Shown: piece by piece, positions 54,153 to 62,257 of the stretch
How positions within the stretch are numbered: the stretch's first letter is position 1
Layout of the letters: every line of letters starts with the position of its first letter
NCBI RefSeq assembly: GCF_042680725.1
Contig: NZ_JBHUEK010000011.1
Location: 1-64,000 of the forward strand
Direction of reading: 5' to 3'
DNA from: Ferdinandcohnia salidurans
Lineage (GTDB): Bacteria > Bacillota > Bacilli > Bacillales > Bacillaceae_L
DNA length: 64,000 nt
Program-made: the position numbers and the translations under genes
The notes under the pieces: generated by a model
Databases searched by the model: none
What the model was told of the DNA's origin: nothing
The model's input: only the letters and a program-made list of their open reading frames with translations

Positions 54153-54708
54153 TGTTTTTGAGCAAGTTCTATTTTGACACGAATCCAAAGGATGTCATTA
54201 TGCAGTGTCAGAATCAAGTGCGTATTTTGACAGAGAGTATTGGATATAGTTGAGGATGAGTCGGAATCAAGTAAGTATTCTGACAGAGCCCTTGGGTTAT
54301 AGTCGAGGATGAGTCAGAAACAAGGCGGTATTTGGACACGGCCCCCAGTTTTTCACCAAGCAGTGTCGGAATCAAGTACGTATTCGGACACAGAGTATTG
54401 GATATAGTTGAGGATGAGTCAGAATCAAGGGTGTATTTGGACACGGCTTCCAGTATTCCATCAAGCGGTGTCCCAATCAAGCGCGTATTCTGACAAAGAG
54501 TATTGGATATAGTCGAGAATGAGTCAGAATCAAAAAGGTATTTGGACACGGCTCCCAGTATTTCATCAAGCAGTGACCGAATCAAGTACGTATTCGGACA
54601 CGGCCCCCAGTTTTTCATCAAGCAGTGTCCCAATCAAGTGCGTATTCTGACAGTGCCCATGGATTATATTCGAGGATGAGTCAGAATCAAATACCTTTTC
54701 GGAAGTCA
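54153..54708. repeat. 52/53-bp alternating tandem hairpin array 2
   Basis: Clear units start at 54205, 54258, 54311, 54363, 54416, 54468, 54521, 54573 and 54625, a partial at 54678 and a decayed one before 54205. Spacings are 53,53,52,53,52,53,52,52,53. Each opens with a hairpin such as TGTCAGAAT-9 nt-ATTCTGACA or GTGTCNGAAT-9 nt-ATTCGGACAC. Two kinds of second half alternate in part: GAGTATTGGATATAGTTGAG (53-bp form) and GGCCCCCAGTTTTTCATCAA (52-bp form). Confidence 0.9.
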
Positions 54709-55018
54709 ACTTTGAATCCTCTAAACATCCTATAAGTGTAGCTTTAATATAGATCGACGATACATTGTGCCAATAAGATTGGATTTAAAAAGTCGATAGT
54801 TATGGGAATAATACCATTAGACTTATTAGATTAGCGAGGATTATTATTACAAATATACAAGTTAAAGAGAACTCAAAAAATCCAAATACATTTATCGGGA
54901 TGAGGGTCATTAGTAAAAAAGTCTCCACTTTTTAATTTTGGTAGTTCTTACATTGACCAACTTTCATGAATGTTATGTATAATGAATGTTAAAGGCTTGT
55001 AAATAGGAGGTATGAAAT
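54709..55018 (+). other. Intergenic stretch before the terpenoid-synthase-like gene
   Basis: No gene seen. TTGACC (54953-54958) and TATAAT (54978-54983) with a long 19-base spacer may be the promoter of the next gene. The rest is AT-rich and unremarkable. Confidence 0.4.
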
Positions 55019-55831
55019 ATGAGTGGGTTTCCTAAAGATGCGATGCGTATGTTAAAAGAGACGAGTCGTACATTTTATATACCGATTACTTTCTTGCAGA
55101 AGGAATTAAAGTATTCGGTTGCATCTGCTTATTTAGTATTTCGTGCGATTGATGAAATTGAAGACCATGAAGAGATCGACAATGATGTGAAATATACAGT
55201 TTTAGCAAAGTTAAGCGAATTATTCAAACAACCATTTGATAATGAAGAATATTTAAGAATACTTGGACCAATAAAAGATAAAATGCCTGAAGTGACAATT
55301 CGTTTAGAAGAATGGCTAGAGGCTTGTCCGAAGGATGCTTTGACGATTGTTACAAATGCTGCTTGTGAGATGGCATCGGGAATGGCAAAATGGTCCAAAG
55401 CAAATTGGAGTATTCGTACACGTGAAGATTTGGATGACTATACATATTACGTTGCAGGACTTGTTGGAGTGATGCTATCAGACCTTTGGGAGCATTACGG
55501 CGGAGAAAAGACAGATCGGGAATTAGCGATTGGTTATGGTCGTGGACTTCAGGCTGTAAACATTTTGCGCAATCAGAAGGAAGATTTGGACGAACGTGGT
55601 GTAAGCTTTGTTCCTGACGGTTGGAATCGTGCCGATTTATTCGAATACGCTGAGGAAAACCTAGCAAAAGCCGATTTGTATATGAAATCTCTTAAAAGGA
55701 AAAGCATTATATTATTTTGTCGCCTTCCGCTTGCCTTGGCACATAAAACGTTACAAGCATTGAAAGATGGTCGGGAGAAAATGACGCGTGCTGAAGTAGA
55801 GCAAACAGTGGAAGAAGTACAGACCAAATAG
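55019..55831 (+). CDS. Squalene/phytoene-synthase-family protein
   Basis: The 270-residue all-helical protein belongs to the trans-isoprenyl head-to-head synthase family. Motifs: SRTFYIPI near 16, first acidic motif DEIED near 41-45, YTYYVAGLVGVM near 143, and the second acidic region VNILRNQKEDLDERGVSF near 181, where the usual first Asp is Asn (NQKED). That may weaken second-site Mg binding, or mark a phosphatase-like relative such as B. subtilis YisP. AGGAGGT precedes the ATG. Next to it lies IPP isomerase, consistent with prenyl metabolism. The product is unknown. Confidence 0.85.
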   Translation: MSGFPKDAMRMLKETSRTFYIPITFLQKELKYSVASAYLVFRAIDEIEDHEEIDNDVKYTVLAKLSELFKQPFDNEEYLRILGPIKDKMPEVTIRLEEWLEACPKDALTIVTNAACEMASGMAKWSKANWSIRTREDLDDYTYYVAGLVGVMLSDLWEHYGGEKTDRELAIGYGRGLQAVNILRNQKEDLDERGVSFVPDGWNRADLFEYAEENLAKADLYMKSLKRKSIILFCRLPLALAHKTLQALKDGREKMTRAEVEQTVEEVQTK

Positions 55832-55912
55832 CACAATGTTATTAGGTCTAGAGACCGTGTTTGCTGTAAGTAACATGAGTGTGTGAATTTAGAATAAGGG
55901 CAGGTGTTAGTG

Positions 55913-56941
55913 ATGGCCAACTCAATTGAGCAAAGAAAATCTCAACATATTCAAATTACTCTGAACGAAAAAGTTACGGGAGAATCAATTTCAACAGGTT
56001 TAGAGAAGCTTGTGTTCGTTCATAATGCACTCCCTGAAATTGATTTTGATGAAATCTCTATTAAAACCAAATTCCTAGGCTTTGAATGCCAAACTCCGTT
56101 TCTCATCAGTTCGATGACGGGTGGGACAGGCCTTGCGGAGGCGATTAACCGAAACTTGGCTATAGCTGCTGAGGAAAGGGGTTGGGCTCTAGCACTCGGA
56201 TCAACTCGGGCGCTACTCGACAGTGACGGACATGCTTCCTCTTTTCAGGTGAGGGAATATGCACCAAGCGTCCCAATTATAGCTAACTTAGGAGCGGTTC
56301 AGTTAAATTTCGGATATGGAGTCGAGGAATGCAGGCGAATTATCGAGATGACCGATGCGGATATGCTCGTTCTTCATTTGAACAGTATCCAGGAAGTGAT
56401 TCAAGATAATGGAGATACGAATTTTAAAGGGTTATTAAAGAAGATTGAACAACTATGCAAAACACTGGAGGTTCCTGTCGGGGTTAAAGAAGTCGGATGG
56501 GGAATTGATGATCAAACAGCTAAAAAGTTAGTTGATGCAGGAGTTGCATTTATTGATGTTGCAGGAGCCGGTGGGACTTCGTGGAGCCAAGTTGAAAAAT
56601 TCCGATCTAATGACCCTATTCGTCGGGCTGCTGCTGAAGCATTTAGCGAATGGGGGATTCCGACGGTGGAATCAATCAGATTGGTTCGTGGTGAGATTGG
56701 AGAACGTCCGTTGATAGCCAGTGGTGGAATGCAGACGGGACTAGACGGTGCCAAAGTTATCGCTTTGGGGGCCGATCTTGTCGGATTCGGACGATCTATC
56801 CTGAAAGAAGCGACCCAGAGCGTGGAAGATGTTGTTGAAGTAATGAAAGTTCGAGAAATGGAACTTCGAATGTCAATGTTCGGAATCGGTGCGGCAACGA
56901 TTCAGGAGTTAAAGGATACCCCTCGCTTAAAGGGGAAATGA
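55913..56941 (+). CDS. fni: Type 2 isopentenyl-diphosphate isomerase
   Basis: The 342-residue FMN/NADPH-dependent isomerase converts IPP to DMAPP. Motifs: QRKSQH near 7, ISSMTGGT near 65, IANLGAVQ near 122, LHLNSIQEVIQ with GDTNF near 153-170, VKEVGWGI near 190 and VAGAGGTSW near 215. The usual LGSQR reads LGSTR here. ATG at 55913 has AGGTG six bases upstream. In B. subtilis fni lies elsewhere, so the location is unusual. Confidence 0.94.
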   Translation: MANSIEQRKSQHIQITLNEKVTGESISTGLEKLVFVHNALPEIDFDEISIKTKFLGFECQTPFLISSMTGGTGLAEAINRNLAIAAEERGWALALGSTRALLDSDGHASSFQVREYAPSVPIIANLGAVQLNFGYGVEECRRIIEMTDADMLVLHLNSIQEVIQDNGDTNFKGLLKKIEQLCKTLEVPVGVKEVGWGIDDQTAKKLVDAGVAFIDVAGAGGTSWSQVEKFRSNDPIRRAAAEAFSEWGIPTVESIRLVRGEIGERPLIASGGMQTGLDGAKVIALGADLVGFGRSILKEATQSVEDVVEVMKVREMELRMSMFGIGAATIQELKDTPRLKGK

Positions 56942-56986
56942 TGATGCACTACTGTAATGTCATAGGTTAATCTTTTGTTTATAATG

Positions 56987-57020
56987 AAAGACTCTCAACG
57001 ATCGGTTGGGAGTCTTTTTT
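56987..57020. terminator. Terminator between fni and yhcZ
   Basis: AAAGACTCTCAAC - GATC - GTTGGGAGTCTTT, ending in T residues on the + strand and preceded by A residues. It can serve both convergent genes. Confidence 0.9.
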
Positions 57021-57041
57021 GAGTAATTATATTCCTTAGCT

Positions 57042-57683
57042 TTAGTCAACTAACTGATTTTTGACTGCATATAGCGCTGCTTGTGTCCGGTCAGCTAATT
57101 CGAGTTTTGCCAACAGGTTTGAAACATGGGTTTTGACTGTTTTTTCAGTGATGAATAAGGAACTTGCGATTTCCTTATTGCTTTTTCCTTTGGCAATTTC
57201 CTTTAACACGTCTACTTCTCTTTTTGTTAATTCCTCAAATACTTGTTTCGCCTGGTTCTTGTTAGAGGATAAATTGGCCAGGAGGTGTGAGGTTGCTTTT
57301 GGGTGAAGCTGGTTTTCACCGCCCATGATTCTTTTAATTGAGGACACAAGGTCATCAGGCTCAATGTCTTTTAATTGGTATCCGGACGCTCCTGCTTCTA
57401 GGGCAGGTATGACGTGGTCTTGATCAGAAAAACTGGTCAACATCATGATTTTGATGTCAGGTTGTTCTTTTTTGATTACTCTTGTTGCCTGGATACCGTC
57501 CATCCCAGGCATAACCAAGTCCATGAGAATTAAATCCGGTTTTAATGATTGTGCTTGTTGTATGGCCTCTTTTCCATTTGCCGCTTCTCCGACAATCATC
57601 ATGTCTTTTTGTGTACGAAGGAAAAAGACGAGACCGCGCCTGACGACATGATGGTCGTCTACTACTAATATCCGTATACTCAC
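57042..57683 (-). CDS. yhcZ: Response regulator of the NarL/LuxR family, YhcZ-like
   Basis: The 213-residue protein has a receiver domain with acidic pair VVDDHH and phospho-Asp in ILMDLVMPGMDG, then a LuxR-type helix-turn-helix (LTKREVDVLKEIAKGKSNKE; FITEKTVKTHVSNLLAKLEL). It resembles B. subtilis YhcZ along its full length. GTG start, 12 bases after the kinase stop, with GGGGGAT upstream. Confidence 0.92.
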   Translation of the reverse strand: MSIRILVVDDHHVVRRGLVFFLRTQKDMMIVGEAANGKEAIQQAQSLKPDLILMDLVMPGMDGIQATRVIKKEQPDIKIMMLTSFSDQDHVIPALEAGASGYQLKDIEPDDLVSSIKRIMGGENQLHPKATSHLLANLSSNKNQAKQVFEELTKREVDVLKEIAKGKSNKEIASSLFITEKTVKTHVSNLLAKLELADRTQAALYAVKNQLVD

Positions 57684-57695
57684 TTACATATCCCC

Positions 57696-58814
57696 CTAAA
57701 ACGGGATCTGGACTTCTATTTCTGTTCCAATTCCCGGCTTACTTTGTAAAGCAAAAGTCCCGTTTAAGCTTTCAGTCCTTATTTTCATATTTCGTAACCC
57801 CAACGAGAGGATTTCAGAATTTACTTCATAGTGGAAGCCACACCCCTTATCCCTAATGTTCATTATTACACCAGCTTCAGAGGCTTGTAATTCTAAATCT
57901 ACCTCAGTTGTCTGTGAATGCTTTTTACAATTGGCTAGAGCCTCCTGCCCAATGCGCCACAACGATTCCTCTACTTTTCCAGGCAGGTTGGCTGCGCCTG
58001 TTAGTTTTGTTTCGATAGAAAGACCTAACATCTCAGCGTAGCTTCGTAAGGCACTAATGAGACCATTTTCAAGTCCCTCTGGCCGTAGCTGCCAAATTAA
58101 TGCTCTCATTTCACCAAGTGCCTCTTGGGCCATATCTTGTAGATAGGTGAACGTTTGTTTGACTTCGTTACTTTCTGTCAATTCAACCCCAGCCCTAGCG
58201 GTAAGACTTAATGAAAAAAGGAGTTGATTAACGGAGTCGTGAAGGTCCCGTGCCAGACGGTTTCGCTCAGCAACGAGTGCTGTCTTTTGCTCACGTTGGG
58301 TTAGTTTAATTCTTTTCAATGCAGTTCCGATTTGGTAGGCTACAGCCTCTAGTAAGGCGAGTTCATTTTTCTCGAAATTTGTTTTGTTTGGGGCCCCCAC
58401 ATTTAAAATCCCAAACCGTTCTTGGCCAGCTCGGAGCGGGACAGTGGCGTGATGAGTCAGACCACCAGTTTCTCCCGCCTTCTCATCAAGAACATCCTCA
58501 ATTCGTTTACATTCGATAATATTTGTTGCTTTATGGAGTTGCTGATTATTATATTTGTTTACACACCAGCACTTACCATGGCACATCCGTCGCTTATGAT
58601 CAAAGGCTAAAGCAGGCGGTAGGGCTTCGTCAGCAATAAGATGATGTGTGCCATCGTCATCTATTAAAAATATCCAACCTGTTTGAAGGCCTGTTACTTG
58701 AAGAAGCTTTTTCAAGACAACCTTCAATACGTCTTCTGTGTCTGTTCCTTCGTTTAAAAGCTCAGCTATCTCTTTTAAAATGTTGAGTTGTTGATATCTG
58801 TCCTTACCTGACAT
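57696..58814 (-). CDS. yhcY: GAF-domain sensor histidine kinase, YhcY-like
   Basis: The 372-residue soluble kinase has no membrane helix. A GAF domain (residues ~20-165) is followed by a HisKA_3 domain with the phospho-His in RDLHDSVNQLLFSL near 200, and an ATPase domain (GQEALANCKKHS, DKGCGF, LGLRNMK). The GAF domain has a cysteine cluster CHGKCWC (C78, C82, C84) plus C102. The related S. aureus AirS (YhcS) uses comparable cysteines for an Fe-S redox cluster, so redox or oxygen sensing is likely here. Confidence 0.9.
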   Translation of the reverse strand: MSGKDRYQQLNILKEIAELLNEGTDTEDVLKVVLKKLLQVTGLQTGWIFLIDDDGTHHLIADEALPPALAFDHKRRMCHGKCWCVNKYNNQQLHKATNIIECKRIEDVLDEKAGETGGLTHHATVPLRAGQERFGILNVGAPNKTNFEKNELALLEAVAYQIGTALKRIKLTQREQKTALVAERNRLARDLHDSVNQLLFSLSLTARAGVELTESNEVKQTFTYLQDMAQEALGEMRALIWQLRPEGLENGLISALRSYAEMLGLSIETKLTGAANLPGKVEESLWRIGQEALANCKKHSQTTEVDLELQASEAGVIMNIRDKGCGFHYEVNSEILSLGLRNMKIRTESLNGTFALQSKPGIGTEIEVQIPF

Positions 58815-58879
58815 TGTTCTCCCTCCGCCATGAAATATCTGTTTCCATTATATCGTATTTATAATTTTCAGATTCTGTT

Positions 58880-59245
58880 TTATCTAATAAGTTTACCGTT
58901 AGCACTGGAAACCTGCAATAATTCTACTATTTCTCGATTAGGTCCTTCATAAAAGACTGTTTGCCACCCATTATCAAGTTCATAAGGACCCTCCATTTTC
59001 CGAAGTGCTTTACATCGGGCCATTACATCAGTCAGATTATTGACCTCAAAACAGATATGAGTGTTTAACTGGTTTTCTTCATTACTAGAGACTAATTCAA
59101 GACGAAAATCACCTAAAGTTAAAAAAACAATTTCTTCCTCCATGAATATAAAGTGTGATTCTGTCTCAAAACCGAATTCTCTTTTAAAAAATTCAATAGA
59201 ATTTTTAAGATGACTTACATGAACGCCAACATGATGGAGCTTCAT
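58880..59245 (-). CDS. VOC/glyoxalase-fold protein
   Basis: The 121-residue protein has one VOC module: MKLHHVGVHVSHLKNSIEFF at the N-terminus and EGPNREIVELLQV near the end. Likely metal ligands are His4/5 and a C-terminal Glu. Its substrate is unknown; lactoylglutathione lyase would only be a guess. It follows the QueA-like gene by 14 bases and is probably in the same operon. Confidence 0.8.
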   Translation of the reverse strand: MKLHHVGVHVSHLKNSIEFFKREFGFETESHFIFMEEEIVFLTLGDFRLELVSSNEENQLNTHICFEVNNLTDVMARCKALRKMEGPYELDNGWQTVFYEGPNREIVELLQVSSANGKLIR

Positions 59246-59259
59246 AGCTAAACCTCCAA

Positions 59260-60285
59260 TTATATAATCAGATTCATATCACCGAATTCATGCCATAAAT
59301 AACCGGCGTCAATGGCATCGTCGTAAGCCTGGAGCAGATGCTGTTTAGAAATAAAGGCGGATAGCATATCGAGATGGCTTGCCTTTGGCTCATGGAATCC
59401 CGTAATGATTCCGTCAGCAATTTTTAAAGGAAAGTGTTGATTGATATATAAATTTGTTACCCCTGAAAGTGCGCCAGATATTGCAAAAGTCTCAAGTGCT
59501 CGAACTACAGTCGTTCCTACGGCTATAACTCTTTTACCAGCAGCTTTTGTCTCAAGAATCCTTTGTTTGGTTTGTTCAGATATATGGTATTCTTCTTCGT
59601 TCTCTTCTGGGGTTTGGTGCCACTTGTCATCAAGCAAATAACTGAGCCCAGTATGAAGTTGAATAAAATCAACCTGAATTCCTTTTCGCATTAGTGTAAA
59701 TAACAGTTCCCAGCTAAAGGCTCTACCAGCTGAGGGCATCTCGACCGAACCAGGATGGCTTGCGAAAACCGTTTGATAATAGTCCAAATCCCAGGGATGA
59801 TTGATATATTCGTAACGAACAGGTTCTCCGAGACGATAGAACATGTTTAATAGGTCGGAGCCTTTCTTCGCAAACTTCAATATAGCTAATGGTGTATTTT
59901 CCTTTATACCAATTACCTTTGCCGAAAGCTCAGGGGCAAATATGAAGGTGTCGCCAATATTTGTATAATCCTGAACAATGAGTGCCTCCCATGTATCCTC
60001 TGTAAGACGTCTCGCCAGCCGAACTTCGACTTTGGTTACAATTTTTCCATTACCTAGACGCTTTACTTTGAAAACTGCTGGTATGGTGCGGCTGTTATTT
60101 AAAATAACAAGGTCTCCTTGCTGTAAATGTTCAGGTAAATGAAAGAAAAGGTCATGTTGGATCTTACCGTAACTCCGGTCAAGCATCATCATCCGGACGT
60201 GATCTCTTCTGATGCCACGCTCTTCAGGGGGAAGGGAAGCGTTTAATTCGTTTGGAAGGTAAAAATCTAGAGTCTTGTCTACCAT
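59260..60285 (-). CDS. QueA-like S-adenosylmethionine:tRNA ribosyltransferase-isomerase paralogue
   Basis: The 341-residue protein keeps the QueA framework: GDLVILNNSRTIPAVF near 57, YQTVFASHPGSVEMPSAGRA near 170, LHTGLSY, GKRVIAVGTTVVRALET near 250, and C-terminal FHEPKASHLDMLSAF with FGDMNLI. It differs from canonical QueA at sites such as PTAGLHF (here PSAGRAF) and ETPLPPYI-like text. The housekeeping queA normally sits beside tgt and ruvB; none are here. Its real substrate is unclear. The ribosome binding site GAGGAGGTG lies within the SDR tail. Confidence 0.85.
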   Translation of the reverse strand: MVDKTLDFYLPNELNASLPPEERGIRRDHVRMMMLDRSYGKIQHDLFFHLPEHLQQGDLVILNNSRTIPAVFKVKRLGNGKIVTKVEVRLARRLTEDTWEALIVQDYTNIGDTFIFAPELSAKVIGIKENTPLAILKFAKKGSDLLNMFYRLGEPVRYEYINHPWDLDYYQTVFASHPGSVEMPSAGRAFSWELLFTLMRKGIQVDFIQLHTGLSYLLDDKWHQTPEENEEEYHISEQTKQRILETKAAGKRVIAVGTTVVRALETFAISGALSGVTNLYINQHFPLKIADGIITGFHEPKASHLDMLSAFISKQHLLQAYDDAIDAGYLWHEFGDMNLII

Positions 60286-60288
60286 GTC

Positions 60289-61005
60289 CTACACCTCCTC
60301 CTCGGATTGGGCTGAAAATCGTTTGCCAGTAATGCCTTTTGCTCGATTAGATGCTAAATATAAGAAAATATCAACTACTTCTTCAGGTTTTGCTAACGGA
60401 TAATCGCAATCTGGAACAGCGAGTCTGTGCATATCAGTGTCCATTTCGCCAGGGTCGACCATATTAATCCGAATTCCGGTCTCGCTTAATTCATCGGCCA
60501 ATGTTTGGGTAATGCCTTCAACAGCGAATTTTGAAACTCCATATGCCCCCCAGCCTGCATAACCAATGTGACCAGCCTCTGAAGTAACATTGATAATGGA
60601 ACCTTCGTTACGTTCCAGCATTCCTAGGCAAACCCTTTTTGTAACTAAAAAGGTTGATACTGCATTCACCCTTAATACTTCAGCAAAGTCTTCTTCAGGA
60701 TAATCAAGAAGTAGGGGCATTGGGCTCGGGCCTAACATAGAAGCATTATTAATCAAAACATCAATCTGTCCATAAGCCTCCTCGGTAATTGAAACGAATC
60801 GATCTACATCTCTCGAGCGGGAAACATCAGCGATAACAGCAAGTACTTTTGCACCTAAACTCTCTGCCTCTTGCTTGACTTTCAATAGAGCATTTTCTGT
60901 CCTCGCACAAATTGCAAGCCTTGCACCTTCCTTGGCAAAGGCTAATGTCAGTGCTCTTCCTAAACCTTTTGAAGCACCAGTAATCATTACAACTTTATTT
61001 TTCAT
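60289..61005 (-). CDS. Short-chain dehydrogenase/reductase
   Basis: The 238-residue Rossmann protein has the cofactor motif TGASKGLG at residues 9-16, NNAS near 87, and catalytic Ser ... YGVSK (NVTSEAGHIGYAGWGAYGVS...K) near 140-159. The ARTEN after strand 2 suggests NADP(H) preference. The substrate is unknown. Its stop lies 3 bases from the QueA-like start, so the two are translationally linked. Confidence 0.88.
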   Translation of the reverse strand: MKNKVVMITGASKGLGRALTLAFAKEGARLAICARTENALLKVKQEAESLGAKVLAVIADVSRSRDVDRFVSITEEAYGQIDVLINNASMLGPSPMPLLLDYPEEDFAEVLRVNAVSTFLVTKRVCLGMLERNEGSIINVTSEAGHIGYAGWGAYGVSKFAVEGITQTLADELSETGIRINMVDPGEMDTDMHRLAVPDCDYPLAKPEEVVDIFLYLASNRAKGITGKRFSAQSEEEV

Positions 61006-61245
61006 TTATTATCTCTCCTTCTTGTTCTCGATGATTTAAGCATACCGATTCCTGAAAAATCCTTCTTCGTAAAAAAGCTTGAATTTTTCTACGACTTTAG
61101 GATGAGATTCATACTTATGAGATTCCTGATAGGAGAAATAAATACCGATAAGGGACAACCTTTCGTCAAAATTCAAGTTATTTCGAGCAACCTAGATACA
61201 TATGATTGATTAAGAATATACACAAACATAAAGGGTGGGTGGAAA

Positions 61246-61476
61246 ATGAGTCGAATCCAAAAATCAATACTCGGTGCTTTTATTGGTGTATCTTCGGCAG
61301 GTATGTGGTTGATCGTCGATCTCTTACTTCCGGAACCAATTGGTGATTACTTGTTGTTTCTCATCATGGGTATAGTCCATATGGTTATTGGCTGGCAAAT
61401 AGCAAGATTGGTTGGAAAACAAAAAGAAGATTCACCAGTGGAAGGGCAAGAAAGTCTAAAGACATCCGATATATAG
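61246..61476 (+). CDS. Small two-helix membrane protein, unknown function
   Basis: A 76-residue protein with two hydrophobic segments (SILGAFIGVSSAGMWLIVDL; YLLFLIMGIVHMVIGW) and a charged C-terminal tail. AAGGGTGGGTGG precedes the ATG. It is not recognised as a named family. A terminator follows, so it is probably monocistronic. Confidence 0.75.
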   Translation: MSRIQKSILGAFIGVSSAGMWLIVDLLLPEPIGDYLLFLIMGIVHMVIGWQIARLVGKQKEDSPVEGQESLKTSDI

Positions 61477-61481
61477 AAATG

Positions 61482-61517
61482 AGGCTCTCAAATCATAAGA
61501 TTGAGGGCCTTTTATTT
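61482..61517 (+). terminator. Terminator after the small membrane protein
   Basis: AGGCTCTCAAATC / GATTGAGGGCCT imperfect stem followed by TTTTATTT. Confidence 0.8.
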
Positions 61518-61523
61518 GTCTGT

Positions 61524-61644
61524 GTCTAGCACCAGGCGCCATCGGCTCTCTGGTCTAAGCCAATCGCTTCGGAAGGTAAAGTACACCTTCTGTCAGCGCT
61601 CGTCTTATGCTTGTCGCCGATAAGCGGGCACCCTCTGCTTTTCT
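61524..61644. repeat. Structured ~120-bp interspersed repeat, copy B
   Basis: Second copy of the element at 12114-12234. Shared blocks include GTCTAGC, CCAATCGCTTC and CCTTCTGTCAGCGCT. The stems are kept by paired changes: ATCGGC/GCCGAT (61541-61546/61616-61621) and GAAGGT/ACCTTC (61572-61577/61585-61590), at exactly the same spacings as in copy A. It ends in a T-rich tail. Confidence 0.8.
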
Positions 61645-61746
61645 TGTGTATGCATAGTTTATTTTGGAAGTTAAGGTAGTTTGTGTTTAGCGCATGTTTA
61701 CATGGATGCAGTAGGAAACTATCTGTCAAAGGGGGTTTCTTATACG

Positions 61747-62190
61747 ATGAATGTAATTACAACCTTCAAGGAAAAACGGAAAGAGAAGCAAATCAAGTAT
61801 GAACGAAAAATGCTGCGTGAGCTCTCATTAGAAGAATTAAAGAAGAATGTCGTGGACTCATTTAGTAGTTTTTTTAGAATGGATTCCATACTTGGCAGTG
61901 CAATTGAAGAAGGCTGTATTGATGTTGCAATAGAAGCATACCTACTCGGTGCGAAATATAGCAAGTTTGGTTATTATGGAGAATCTGTAGAAGAAGTACG
62001 GATGCGCTGTTACCGATTTGAAAAGAATCTAATTGATGCGTTATATGAGTTCATTTGCTATTGGGGGCATATTGGCGACCAAGGCTTTGTCAATGAGTCT
62101 CTTTATTATGCATGCGAGCACTATGTGACCTATTGGTGGACGGAAGGTTTCCAGAAAGGAGAAAAAAGACACCGGCTAAAATTGCATTAG
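61747..62190 (+). CDS. ybaK: YbaK-like protein (DUF2521)
   Basis: The 147-residue protein has a basic N-terminus (FKEKRKEKQIKYERKMLREL) and conserved EAYLLGAKYSKFGYYGES. It corresponds in place to B. subtilis ybaK, upstream of cwlD; function unknown. ATG at 61747 is chosen, with AAAGGGGG a rather long 11 bases upstream. Confidence 0.8.
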   Translation: MNVITTFKEKRKEKQIKYERKMLRELSLEELKKNVVDSFSSFFRMDSILGSAIEEGCIDVAIEAYLLGAKYSKFGYYGESVEEVRMRCYRFEKNLIDALYEFICYWGHIGDQGFVNESLYYACEHYVTYWWTEGFQKGEKRHRLKLH

Positions 62191-62210
62191 AATTTTTAAT
62201 CATATATACT

Positions 62211-62250
62211 CTCCTTGTCCCATATATTTACACATAGGGACATGCAGGAG
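62211..62250 (+). promoter_or_regulatory. Hairpin that can hide the cwlD ribosome binding site
   Basis: CTCCT (62211-62215) and GTCCC (62217-62221) pair with GGGAC (62237-62241) and AGGAG (62246-62250). The last arm is the cwlD Shine-Dalgarno sequence. Confidence 0.45.
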
Positions 62251-62257
62251 GGAAATG

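Noticed and set aside
54214..54633. Reverse-strand repeat protein gene
   Set aside because: No good ribosome binding site; openness follows from a 105-bp double period divisible by three. Kept only as a low-interest finding.
54153..54708. CRISPR array
   Set aside because: Units are contiguous and fully repetitive, with no unique spacers between constant repeats, and there are no cas genes. Two related unit types alternate instead.
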